Assembly: GCA_963732775.1 (NCBI GenBank) | Contig: CAVTAR010000001.1 | Span: forward strand, 1,240,001 to 1,304,000 | Length of the DNA: 64,000 nucleotides | Origin: CAVRQM01 sp963732775 | GTDB lineage: Bacteria > Pseudomonadota > Alphaproteobacteria > Acetobacterales > Acetobacteraceae | Direction: 5' to 3' | The notes under the pieces: model-generated | Told to the model about the DNA's origin: nothing | The model's input: only the letters and a program-made list of their open reading frames with translations | The model's database searches: none | Part shown: in pieces, positions 30,972 to 39,441 of the stretch | How positions within the stretch are numbered: position 1 is the stretch's first letter | Layout of the letters: every line of letters starts with the position of its first letter | Made by a program: the position numbers and the translations under genes

Positions 30972-31994
30972 ATGCAGCGGACGATCCTCCTCTCGGCCAC
31001 CGTGCTCGCCGGGCTGGCGCTCGGCGCTCCGGCCCGTGCGCAGGGCAGCGGCTCGCCCACGCTCGACGCCATCCATGCGCGCGGCCAACTCGTCTGTGGC
31101 GTGGCCGGCGGCGTGCCGGGCTTTTCGCTGCTCGACAGCAAGGGCGTCATGACCGGGCTCGACGCCGACAGCTGCCGCGCCGTCGCCGCCGCGGCGCTCG
31201 GCGACGCGACCAAGGTGAAGTACGTCAACCTCACCACGCAGAACCGCTTCACGGCGCTGCAGTCGGGCGAGATCGACGTGCTGATCCGCAGCACCACCTG
31301 GACGCTCGGGCGCGAGGCCAACCTCGGCACGCTGTTCGCGGGCGTGAACTATTACGACGGCACCGGCTTTCTGGTGAAGACGGCGAGCGGCGTGAAGTCG
31401 GCCAAGGAGATGGACGGGGCCACCATCTGCGTGCAGCCCGGCACCAGCACCGAGCTCGCCATCGCCGACTATTTCCGCAACAACAAGCTGAAGTTCACCC
31501 CGGTGCTGATCGAGGACCGCGCCGAGCTGGAGCGGACCTTCCTGGCCGGCCGGTGCGACGCCTATTCCACCGACAGCTCGGCGCTGGCGACGTTCCGAGC
31601 CACGCAGACGAACAAGGACGACTTCGTGCTGCTGCCCGAGATCATCAGCAAGGAGCCGCTGTCGTACATGGTGCGCAAGGGCGACGATAAGTGGTTCGAC
31701 GTTGTGCGCTGGAGCTACTTCGCGCAGCTCACCGCCGAGGAGGAGGGCGTGACACAGGCCAACGTCGACGAGATGATGTCGAGCACCAACCCCGACATCC
31801 GCCGGCTGCTGGGCGTGGAGGGCGACATGGGCAAGGCGCTCGGCATCGACAACAAGTGGGCGTACAACATCGTCAAGCAGGTCGGCAATTTCGGCGAGAT
31901 CTGGGACCGCAACATCACCGTGCTGGGCGTGCCTCGCGGCATCAACGCGCTGTGGAACCACGGCGGCCTGCAGTACGCGCCGCCGATCCGCTGA
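30972..31994 (+). CDS. aapJ: General L-amino acid ABC transporter substrate-binding protein
   Basis: This 340-residue periplasmic protein has a signal peptide (ILLSATVLAGLALGAPARAQ). The mature part matches AapJ-type family 3 solute-binding proteins: LDAIHARGQLVCGVAGGVPGFSLLD, GLDADSCRAVAAAALGD, VQPGTSTELAIADYF, and DIRRLLGVEGDMGKALGIDNKWAYNIVKQVGNFGEIWDRN. It should capture a broad range of L-amino acids for the AapQMP permease. GGAGA at 30961 fits the ATG at 30972. The rest of the transporter is encoded 3 kb downstream, beyond an opposite-strand gene. Confidence 0.95.
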   Translation: MQRTILLSATVLAGLALGAPARAQGSGSPTLDAIHARGQLVCGVAGGVPGFSLLDSKGVMTGLDADSCRAVAAAALGDATKVKYVNLTTQNRFTALQSGEIDVLIRSTTWTLGREANLGTLFAGVNYYDGTGFLVKTASGVKSAKEMDGATICVQPGTSTELAIADYFRNNKLKFTPVLIEDRAELERTFLAGRCDAYSTDSSALATFRATQTNKDDFVLLPEIISKEPLSYMVRKGDDKWFDVVRWSYFAQLTAEEEGVTQANVDEMMSSTNPDIRRLLGVEGDMGKALGIDNKWAYNIVKQVGNFGEIWDRNITVLGVPRGINALWNHGGLQYAPPIR

Positions 31995-31998
31995 GGTT

Positions 31999-32039
31999 CG
32001 GAGGCTGCGGCCCTCCAGCACGGCGAGCGGCAGCCTCCG
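31999..32039. terminator. Bidirectional terminator-like hairpin between aapJ and the repeat-protein gene
   Basis: A perfect 10-bp stem (CGGAGGCTGC at 31999-32008, GCAGCCTCCG at 32030-32039) with a 21-base loop lies between two convergent stop codons. A GTTT run follows soon after on the plus strand. The position suggests a shared terminator that closes aapJ transcription before the interrupting gene. Confidence 0.6.
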
Positions 32040-32054
32040 GCCGGCCCGTTTGGT

Positions 32055-34856
32055 TCAGCCCGTGTGCGCCAGCAGCATCCCGAGGTCGGAGCTGCTCGGC
32101 AGGTGGGAGTGCGCAGCACCCAGCGCGTCGCCCCCGGCCGAAATGCTGGCCGGCTCGTGGGCCGACCAGGCCAGCTGGTTCAGGCCGCCCACCGAGGTGA
32201 GATCGTGGGCGAGTGCCAGGCCAGTGCCGACGATGTTGGTGCCGTTGTGGCCGTCCGAGGTGAAGCTGAAGCTCGCGGTGGTGTAGCTGCCGCTGAACCT
32301 CAGTGCCGCCACCTTGGTCGCGCCGCTCATGATGGTGAGCACGCCGCCGGCGAAGGTCAGCTTGGTGACGCCGATGTTGAGCAGGTCGATGGTGTCGCCG
32401 CTGCCGAAGCCGGCGATGGTCGACGTGGTGCTCGCCGGCTTGGCCAGCGCCAGCACCTCGCCGGTGCCGGTGCCGAAGGTCACGGTCTTGGCGGACAGGG
32501 TGCCGTCCACCTCGAGCATCGAGCCGGTCGCGATCGTGACCGACCCGGCGCCGGTGAGGTTCTTGGTCTCGTGCAGCAGGCCGCCCGAGGCCGTGACGGT
32601 GCCGCCATCGGCGATGCTGGTCGTGACGGCGCCGTTGCCGGACAGCACGCCGCCGGTGCCGACCGTGATCGAGGCGGCGGACAGACTGGCCGTGGCCCCG
32701 CCGAGCGCCAGGGTGCCGTTGTCAGCCAGTGCCAGCGTGGTAGCGTAGGCGCGGCCGCCCAGGATGGACAGGCTGCCGCCCGCGGCGATCGTGGTGAGCG
32801 TGCTCTCAAGGGTCGAGTAGGTGGAGCCGTTGCCGGCCTGGAACACCGAGCCGGCGCCCGAGATGGTGATGCTCGCGGCATCGGTTGTGATCGGCCCGCC
32901 GCTGAGCGAGACGGTCGACGTGCCGCTGCCGGTGGCGATCGCCTTCCAGATGCCGCCGGTCAGCATGCCGGCTACGAGGTTGAGGTCGGCGGCGCTCGAC
33001 GAGTAGGTGACGGAGCTGTTGTTCAGCGCCTGGACGGTGCCGTTGTTGGTGAACAGGCCGTTGGTGATGAGCAGCCCGGCCGCTCCCGTGGCTTCCCACA
33101 AGGCGCCCGCGTTGTTGATGCCGCTGCCGGCGAAGCCGAGGTTGACCTGGAGCTGGGCCGTGGTGCCGGTGGCATTGACCGTGCCGCCGTTGACGAACTG
33201 CATCCCGCCGTTGCCGATGTCGCCGGCGCCGCTGATCGTGTTGTCGACGTTGTCGAACGTCTGGAAGCTCGAGGTCACTGCCAGGATGTAGTTGTTCGCG
33301 TTGTCCGACAGCGTCAGCGTGCCGCCGCCCTGCAGCGTGACCATCCACGAGTTGAGCCGGAACTCGGTCGTGTTGCCGGTGCTGGTCTCCGAGATCGAGC
33401 CGGTATTGTTCAGCACCCCCATCACGTTCAGGTCGGTCGCGTTGTTGATGAGCAGCTTGCCGGCGTTGGTGATCGCCCCGGAGTCGAGGCCGTCGAGCTG
33501 GCTGATGCCGCTGGTGGTCTGGATCACGCCGGTGCCGGTGGTGAGCAGCTTGCCGCCGACGATGTTGGAGCTGTTCAGGTCGACATGGGCGCCGGCGCCC
33601 TTGGCCGCGATGATGCCGGTCGAGGACTGGTAGACGTTGGTGCTGTTGATCGCGAGGCCGGCGGTCCCGGTATCCTCGATCAGGCCGGCATTGGTCACGC
33701 CGCCGTTGGCGTTGAGGGCGAGTACTCCGGTCGAGCCGCTGATGGCCGCGTTGTTGGCGTTGACGACGCCCTTCTTCTCATTGACGAAGGTCAGGTTGCC
33801 GTTACCGAGATTGCCGGTGCCGGAGATGGTGTTGTCGACGTTGACGAACTGATACTGGAAATTGCCGTTGCTCTGGATGTAGTTGTTGTTGCTGTTCGAC
33901 ATCACGACCGAGCCGCCGCCCTGCAGCGTAACCAAGTTGCTATTGACGAACATCTGCGTCGTATTGGCGGTGCTGGACAGCGCGAACGTGCTCGCCGCGT
34001 CGTTGATCGTGCCCGCGAGATACAGGTTCGTGGCGTTGGTGATCGTGAGCGTGCCGCTCATCGTGACCGCGCCGAAGCTGAGACCGTCGAGCGCGCCGTT
34101 GCCGCTGAAGGTCTGCAGCACGCCGCCGTGCAGGCTCTTGACTGTGCCGCCGAACATCGTGGTGTTGCTGAGGTCCACGGTGCCGCCATCGGCCAGCACC
34201 ATGCCGCCGGTGTTCTTGACATTCGTGCTCACGATGACCAGCGTGCCGCCGGCCGTGGCCTCCATCAGGCCGGCGTTGGTGAGCAGGTTCTGGGTCTGCA
34301 CGTCGAGGATAACCAGCGTGTTGGCGTCGATGGTGCCAGCGGCCTGGTTGACGATGGTCAGGTCGTTGTTGCCGAGGTTGCCGCCCCCGGAGATCGTGTT
34401 GTCGACGTTGACGAGCTGGAAGCCGCCGTTGTTGCCGTCAATGTAGTTGGCGCCGCTGGCCGACATCACCACTGCGCCACCGCCGCTGAGCGTGACCGAC
34501 GGCGAGCTGATGGTGATCTGCGTCGTGCTGCCGGTCGAGTCCAGCAGGATCGTGCCGCTGTTGACGACGTTGCCGCCGATGGTGAGCTGGTTGGCGTTGT
34601 CCACCTGGATGGTGCCGGCGTTGGCCCCGGTGCCGGTCCCGGCATCCATGCGGAAACCGCCGCCGTTAATGTCGAGCGTGGCATGGGCGCCGAGTTGGAC
34701 GCTGTGGACCTCGACGAAACTGGTGCTGGTTGCGGTAAAGATGCCAGTTGGCGTCAGCAACGCATCATCACCGACCCCCGGGACTACGCCACCGGTCCAG
34801 TCCGCTGCGGTCTGCCACAAACCGCTGGTGCCGGTCTTCCATGTTACCTGAGCCAC
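32055..34856 (-). CDS. Large beta-strand-repeat surface protein, 933 residues
   Basis: This protein is rich in Gly, Thr, Asn, Ser and Ala with short alternating hydrophobic strands, typical of beta-solenoid adhesins. Three long repeats are visible: the marker VDNTISG recurs near residues 151, 340 and 537, each followed by GNLGN-like turns and preceded by VTLQGGG or VTLSGGG. The N-terminus GLWQTAADWTGGVVPGVGDDALL and the C-terminal STIAGFGSGDTIDL are common in secreted proteobacterial repeat proteins. No signal peptide or transmembrane segment is seen, so type I secretion or another signal-less route is likely. Base composition is visibly lower in GC than its neighbours. It lies inside the aap locus on the opposite strand. 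Function is unknown. Confidence 0.85.
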   Translation of the reverse strand: MAQVTWKTGTSGLWQTAADWTGGVVPGVGDDALLTPTGIFTATSTSFVEVHSVQLGAHATLDINGGGFRMDAGTGTGANAGTIQVDNANQLTIGGNVVNSGTILLDSTGSTTQITISSPSVTLSGGGAVVMSASGANYIDGNNGGFQLVNVDNTISGGGNLGNNDLTIVNQAAGTIDANTLVILDVQTQNLLTNAGLMEATAGGTLVIVSTNVKNTGGMVLADGGTVDLSNTTMFGGTVKSLHGGVLQTFSGNGALDGLSFGAVTMSGTLTITNATNLYLAGTINDAASTFALSSTANTTQMFVNSNLVTLQGGGSVVMSNSNNNYIQSNGNFQYQFVNVDNTISGTGNLGNGNLTFVNEKKGVVNANNAAISGSTGVLALNANGGVTNAGLIEDTGTAGLAINSTNVYQSSTGIIAAKGAGAHVDLNSSNIVGGKLLTTGTGVIQTTSGISQLDGLDSGAITNAGKLLINNATDLNVMGVLNNTGSISETSTGNTTEFRLNSWMVTLQGGGTLTLSDNANNYILAVTSSFQTFDNVDNTISGAGDIGNGGMQFVNGGTVNATGTTAQLQVNLGFAGSGINNAGALWEATGAAGLLITNGLFTNNGTVQALNNSSVTYSSSAADLNLVAGMLTGGIWKAIATGSGTSTVSLSGGPITTDAASITISGAGSVFQAGNGSTYSTLESTLTTIAAGGSLSILGGRAYATTLALADNGTLALGGATASLSAASITVGTGGVLSGNGAVTTSIADGGTVTASGGLLHETKNLTGAGSVTIATGSMLEVDGTLSAKTVTFGTGTGEVLALAKPASTTSTIAGFGSGDTIDLLNIGVTKLTFAGGVLTIMSGATKVAALRFSGSYTTASFSFTSDGHNGTNIVGTGLALAHDLTSVGGLNQLAWSAHEPASISAGGDALGAAHSHLPSSSDLGMLLAHTG

Positions 34857-35050
34857 GACGATCGCCTCCAGATGTTAACGCCGGATGACCGCTAGCACAT
34901 GTCTCCGGCCCTGTATCGAAAAACATTTGTTGATTGATGCGCGGCCGCCGGCACGCTACGGTCTGCCGGACAGGGCCGGAACGTCGGCCCACAGTCCGCG
35001 AACAGAGCAATTGCGTCCGGGCCCGGTCCCTGCACATGCTGCATACCAGC
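34857..35050. promoter_or_regulatory. Divergent region between repeat-protein gene and aapQ
   Basis: These 194 bases separate two divergent starts. A locally AT-rich patch (AAAAACATTTGTTGATTGATG, about 34919-34939) is the most promoter-like part and could serve aapQ, which is cut off from the aapJ promoter. No operator was identified. Confidence 0.3.
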
Positions 35051-36259
35051 ATGTCAGATACCGCAGCCGACCCTCGCCTCGCCTCCCGCGCCGGCCCGCC
35101 ACGGCAGCCCATCCGGCTGGCCTGGTCGGACCCGCGCCTGCGCAACATCATCTGGCAGGTGGTGATCGTCGGCGGCGTCGCCGCACTTGGCTGGTATCTG
35201 GTCGGCAACACCGCGCGCAACCTCGCCGCGCGGCACATCGCCACCGGCTTCGGCTTCCTGGGGCGCACGGCGGGCATCCCGATCGGTGAGGCGCTGCTGC
35301 CCTACGACTCTTCGGTGGACACGTTCGGGCGCGCCCTGGTGGAGGGGCTGCTCAACACCGCCAAGGTGGCGCTGGTCGGCATCGTGCTGGCGACCATCCT
35401 GGGCACGCTGATCGGCGTCGCCCGGCTGTCGCCGAACTGGCTCGCCGCCCGCATCGCCGCCGCCTATGTCGAGGTGGCGCGCGACATTCCGGTGCTGCTG
35501 CAGTTGCTGTTCTGGTATGCATTGCTGCAGGGATTGCCGCCGCCGAAGCAGGCGATCCGGATGGGCGACGTGTTCCTGAGCAACCGCGGCATCAAGCTGC
35601 CGACACTGGTGTGGAACGCGGCCTATGGCTGGGCGCTGCTGGCGCTGGTCGTCAGCATCGGGCTCGCCTGGCTGTGGCAGCGACGGGCCAGGGGCGTCCA
35701 GAGGCGCACCGGGATCATGCCGTCGACCTGGCCGGTGGCGCTCGGGCTCGTGCTCGGGCTGCCGCTGCTGGCCTGGCTCGCGTCGGGCGCGCCGGCCACC
35801 ATCGACCGCCCGGCGCTGCACGGCTTCAACTTCGCGGGCGGCGGCAGCGTGAGCCCCGAATACGCCGCGTTGCTGATCGGCCTGGTCGTCTACACAGCCG
35901 CCTACATCGCCGAGATCGTGCGATCCGGCATCGAGGCGGTGCCGCGCGGGCAGTGGGAGGCGGCCGGGGCGCTCGGCCTGCATCGCGGCCGCGTGCTGCG
36001 GCTGATCGTGCTGCCGCAGTCGCTGCGGGTGATCATCCCGCCGCTCACCAGCGAATACCTCAACCTCACCAAGAACTCCTCGCTGGCGGTCGCCATCGGC
36101 TATCAGGACATCGTCTCGATTGCGAACACGACGCTGAACCAGACCGGGCAGGCGATCGAGGGCATCGAGATCATCATGGGCACCTATCTCGTCATCAGCC
36201 TGTCGATCAGCGCGCTGATGAACTGGTACAATGCCCGCATCGCGCTGGTGGAGCGCTGA
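35051..36259 (+). CDS. aapQ: General L-amino acid ABC transporter permease
   Basis: This 402-residue inner-membrane permease is of the His/Glu/Gln family. Segments typical of AapQ are NTAKVALVGIVLATILGTLIGVARLS, YVEVARDIPVLLQLLFWY and, in the EAA loop, QWEAAGALGLHRGRVLRLIVLPQSLRVIIPPLTSEYLNLTKNSSLA. A large insert between early and late helices is normal for AapQ. The ATG at 35051 (MSDTAADP) is preferred; the open frame extends upstream without a ribosome binding site. Its stop overlaps the aapM start. Confidence 0.95.
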   Translation: MSDTAADPRLASRAGPPRQPIRLAWSDPRLRNIIWQVVIVGGVAALGWYLVGNTARNLAARHIATGFGFLGRTAGIPIGEALLPYDSSVDTFGRALVEGLLNTAKVALVGIVLATILGTLIGVARLSPNWLAARIAAAYVEVARDIPVLLQLLFWYALLQGLPPPKQAIRMGDVFLSNRGIKLPTLVWNAAYGWALLALVVSIGLAWLWQRRARGVQRRTGIMPSTWPVALGLVLGLPLLAWLASGAPATIDRPALHGFNFAGGGSVSPEYAALLIGLVVYTAAYIAEIVRSGIEAVPRGQWEAAGALGLHRGRVLRLIVLPQSLRVIIPPLTSEYLNLTKNSSLAVAIGYQDIVSIANTTLNQTGQAIEGIEIIMGTYLVISLSISALMNWYNARIALVER

Positions 36260-37426
36260 TGTCCGACATCCCGATGCCGGGTTCGGTCGAGCCGGTGCCG
36301 TCGCTGGCTGGCCGCACCGCGGCGCCGGTACACGACCGCCCGGCGGCCCAGGTGCTCACCGACTGGGCGCGCAAGAACCTGTTCGGCGGCTGGGCGTCCA
36401 CGGCGGTGACGCTGCTGTTCGGCTTCCTGATGCTGCGCTGGGCGTTTGGGCTGTTCGACTGGGGCGTGCTGCGCGCGATCTGGGAGGTGCCTCGCGACGC
36501 CAGCGGACGACCAGACGCCGCGGCGTGCCGGGCACTGCACGGGGCGGGTGCGTGCTGGGCGGTGATCGCCGACAAGCACCGCTTCATCCTGTTCGGCCCC
36601 TATCTCTACGACCAGCAATGGCGGCCGCTGGTCTGTATCTTCCTGTTCGTCGGGCTGTACGTGGTCTCGGTCATGCGCCGCTTCTGGCGGCCGCTGCTGG
36701 GCCTGGTCTGGCTCGGCACGCTGGCCGCGATCTTCCTGCTGATGTGGGGCGGCGTGTTCGGGATGCCGTTCGTGCCGACCGACCAGTGGGGCGGCCTGCC
36801 GCTCACGCTGATCCTGTCCACCTTCGGCATCGCCGCCGCCTTTCCGCTGGCGATCGTCGTGGCGCTCGGCCGTCGCGCCCGCGGCCTGCCGACGGTGCGG
36901 GTGCTGTGCATCGCCTACGTCGAGCTGATCCGCGGCGTGCCGCTGATCTCGGTTCTGTTCATGGCCAGCGTGCTGTTCCCGCTGTTCATGCCGGAGGGGC
37001 TGAACCCCAACAAGCTGCTGCGCGCCCAGGTCGCCATCATCCTGTTCGCCGCCGCCTACCTGGCCGAGGTGATCCGCGGCGGCTTGCAGGCGCTGCCGAA
37101 AGGGCAGTACGAGGCGGCCGACGCTCTGGGCCTGTCGGTACTGGCGCAAGACCGGGCTGGTGGTGCTGCCGCAGGCGCTGCGGCTGGTGATCCCGCCGCT
37201 GGTCAACACCTTTATCGGGCTATTCAAGGACACCTCGCTGGTGCTGATCATCGGCATCTACGACCTGCTGACGGCCGGCAAGACGGCGATCGCCGACCCG
37301 GTCTGGTCGGGCTTCGCCAACGAGGTCTACTTCGTGCTGGCGGCGATCTACTTCGTCTTCTGCTACGCCATGTCGCGCTACAGCCGCGGCCTGGAACACG
37401 ACTTCTCCGCCGCCCAGCGGCGCTGA
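36259..37426 (+). CDS. aapM: General L-amino acid ABC transporter permease, frame interrupted
   Basis: This is the second permease of the Aap system, about 388 residues once a single extra G at 37137-37138 is removed. The first frame contains LPLTLILSTFGIAAAFPLAIVVALGRR and YVELIRGVPLISVLFMASVLFPLF and ends correctly in GQYEAADALGLS. The second continues YWRKTGLVVLPQALRLVIPPLVNTFIGLFKDTSL to the stop. The break is in the middle of the conserved EAA loop that docks the ATPase, so if real it would kill the transporter. The flanking aapQ and aapP are intact, so a sequence error is more likely. Confidence 0.9.
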
Positions 37427-37439
37427 CAAGGAACTGCGC

Positions 37440-38189
37440 ATGAGCGAGACGGCGCCGGCGATCGAGATGGACCAGGTGAACAAGTGGTACGGCACCATGC
37501 ACGTGCTGCGCGACGTCTCGATCAACGTGGCGCAGAAGGAGCGGGTGGTGGTGTGCGGGCCGTCGGGCTCGGGCAAGTCGACGATGATCCGCTGCATCAA
37601 CCGGCTCGAGACGCACCAGAAGGGCCGCATCGTCGTCGACGGCACGGAGCTTACCGACGACACCCGGGCGCTCGACACGATCCGCCGCGAGGTCGGCATG
37701 GTGTTCCAGAGCTTCAACCTGTTCCCGCACCTGACGGTGCTGGAGAACTGCACGCTGGCGCCGATCTGGGTGCGCAAGATGCCGAAGCGCGAGGCCGAGG
37801 CGCTGGGGATGGAGTACCTCTCCCGCGTGAAGATCCCGGAGCAGGCGAAGAAGTATCCGGGCCAGCTCAGCGGCGGCCAGCAGCAGCGGGTGGCGATCGC
37901 CCGCGCGCTGTGCATGAAACCGAAGATCATGCTGTTCGACGAGCCAACGTCAGCGCTCGACCCCGAGATGATCAAGGAGGTGCTGGACACCATGATCCTG
38001 CTCGCCGAGAGCGGCATGACGATGGTGTGCGTGACGCACGAGATGGGGTTCGCGCGCCGGGTGGCGGACCGGGTGGTGTTCATGGACCGCGGCGAGATCG
38101 TCGAGAGCGGCCCGCCGGCGGAGCTGTTCGAGAGCCCGAAGACGGACCGCCTGAAGCTGTTCCTGAGCCAGATCCTGCGGGGGCATTGA
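37440..38189 (+). CDS. aapP: General L-amino acid ABC transporter ATP-binding protein
   Basis: This 249-residue ATPase energises the Aap system. Walker A is CGPSGSGKST (residues 40-49), the Q-loop is in MVFQSFNLFPHLTV, the signature is LSGGQQQRVAIARAL, Walker B is IMLFDEPTSALDPE, and the switch His is in VCVTHEMGFAR. It starts 13 bases after aapM and completes aapQMP. It converges with a lipoprotein gene 15 bases downstream, with no obvious terminator between them. Confidence 0.97.
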   Translation: MSETAPAIEMDQVNKWYGTMHVLRDVSINVAQKERVVVCGPSGSGKSTMIRCINRLETHQKGRIVVDGTELTDDTRALDTIRREVGMVFQSFNLFPHLTVLENCTLAPIWVRKMPKREAEALGMEYLSRVKIPEQAKKYPGQLSGGQQQRVAIARALCMKPKIMLFDEPTSALDPEMIKEVLDTMILLAESGMTMVCVTHEMGFARRVADRVVFMDRGEIVESGPPAELFESPKTDRLKLFLSQILRGH

Positions 38190-38204
38190 GGGCGCTCCGC
38201 CGGG

Positions 38205-38597
38205 CTACAGGTCCGGCCAGCGTGCCGTGCGGCGCGCCTCCTGCTCCGGCGTGAGCGCTGGCGCGTCGGCAAGCGGGGCGGGGTGGCCGGGCAGGAGCCA
38301 GGGCGTGGCCCAGCACTCCGCCAGGCCCAGGGTGCGGGTGCAGAACGGCGGCGGCTCGGGCGGCGCCTCGCGGGGGCGGCAATAGGTGAGCCCCTGCTCC
38401 AGGCGCACGACCGAGCAGGCCCGCCCGACGACGGCCGAGGCGAGCAGGTCGCCGGTGGTGCGGCCGAACACCGGGATCGCCACCACGGCGTCGAGCCCGG
38501 CGAGCGCGCCGACCGCGGCGTTGAACGGACCGCACCCGGCGAGCGCCGGCAGCGTGACCAGGAGGGCGAGGGACCGGCGCACGGCCGATCCTCGCAT
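38205..38597 (-). CDS. Conserved hypothetical lipoprotein
   Basis: This 130-residue protein has a lipoprotein signal (RRSLALLVTLPALAGC, Cys22) and a short mature part with further cysteines (CSVVRLEQGLTYC, FCTRTLGLAECW). The C-terminus is Pro-rich and ends TPEQEARRTARWPDL. I do not recognise a named family. It converges with aapP and is divergent from the YfgM-like gene. The even number of mature cysteines would allow disulfides in the periplasm. Confidence 0.75.
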   Translation of the reverse strand: MRGSAVRRSLALLVTLPALAGCGPFNAAVGALAGLDAVVAIPVFGRTTGDLLASAVVGRACSVVRLEQGLTYCRPREAPPEPPPFCTRTLGLAECWATPWLLPGHPAPLADAPALTPEQEARRTARWPDL

Positions 38598-38730
38598 CCC
38601 GGAGTGAACGCCGCGTGAGCGGAGGCTGGGCGCCCCGGTTTGCCGGCCGGTCGGGTGCCGCTTATGCTCCGCCCCGAAGCCCGCGCGGCCTTCCTGTCGC
38701 GCGCGCGGCGCCCAGCACCACGAGGATCGC

Positions 38731-39441
38731 GTGCCCGATATTTTCGACGAGGTGGAGGAAGACCTCCGCGCCGACCAGCTCCGTGCGCTGCTGCGCCGCT
38801 ATGCCGTGCTGCTGGTGGGGGCCGCGGTGCTGGTGGTCGCCGGCGCCGGCGGCTGGGAGGCCTGGCAGTGGCGCCAGCACCAGCGGGCGTTGCGCACCGG
38901 CGAGGCCTACTATGCCGCGACGAAGCTCGCCGACGCGCATCCGGGGCCGCAGCGGCAGCAAGCGGTGCCCGGGCTGGAATCCGTGGCGCGGAAAGGGTTG
39001 GCGGGCTATCGCGCGCTCGCACGGCTGCGGGAGGCCGCGCTGCGCGCCGAAAGCGGCGACGTGGCCGGCGCCAGCGCGCTGTGGCTGGCGGTGGCCGACG
39101 ACGGCGCGGCCGATCGCGCGCTGCGCGATGTCGCGGGCCTGCAATGGGCGGAGCATCAGCTCGACACCGCGGACCCCTCGGCGGTCGCGGTCCGCCTGGC
39201 GCCGCTCGCGCGCCCCGAGAACCCGCTGCATGGCCTGGCGCAGGAGGCGCAGGCGCTGCTGGCTTTGCGCCAGGGCCAGACGGAGCAGGCGCGGCAAACG
39301 CTCGGCCAGCTCTCGCACGACGAGAGCGCGCCCGAGGGCGTGCGGCGCCGCGCCGGGTTGCTGGTGGCCCAGCTCCCCGCGCCACCTCCGGCGCCTGGCG
39401 GCTCTCCGCCGGCGCCCCAGGCCAAGGCTGGCGGCTCCTGA
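38731..39441 (+). CDS. YfgM-like tetratricopeptide membrane protein
   Basis: This 236-residue protein has an N-terminal helix (about 26-44, VLLVGAAVLVVAGAGGWEAW) preceded by IFDEVEEDLRADQLRALLRRY, the usual YfgM/DUF2133 beginning. A periplasmic TPR-like helical domain (GYRALARLREAALRAESGD) and a Pro/Ala-rich tail follow. YfgM relatives associate with SecYEG and periplasmic chaperones. The start is GTG 38731. Its stop overlaps the bamB start (TGATG), the usual yfgM-bamB-der order, which supports the assignment. Confidence 0.88.
   Translation: MPDIFDEVEEDLRADQLRALLRRYAVLLVGAAVLVVAGAGGWEAWQWRQHQRALRTGEAYYAATKLADAHPGPQRQQAVPGLESVARKGLAGYRALARLREAALRAESGDVAGASALWLAVADDGAADRALRDVAGLQWAEHQLDTADPSAVAVRLAPLARPENPLHGLAQEAQALLALRQGQTEQARQTLGQLSHDESAPEGVRRRAGLLVAQLPAPPPAPGGSPPAPQAKAGGS

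Noticed and set aside
32064..34895. 943-codon plus-strand open frame opposite the repeat protein
   Set aside because: It looks like an ordinary GC-rich shadow (Gly/Ala/Arg/Asp-rich, no domain). The minus strand gives a coherent beta-repeat protein with regular motifs.
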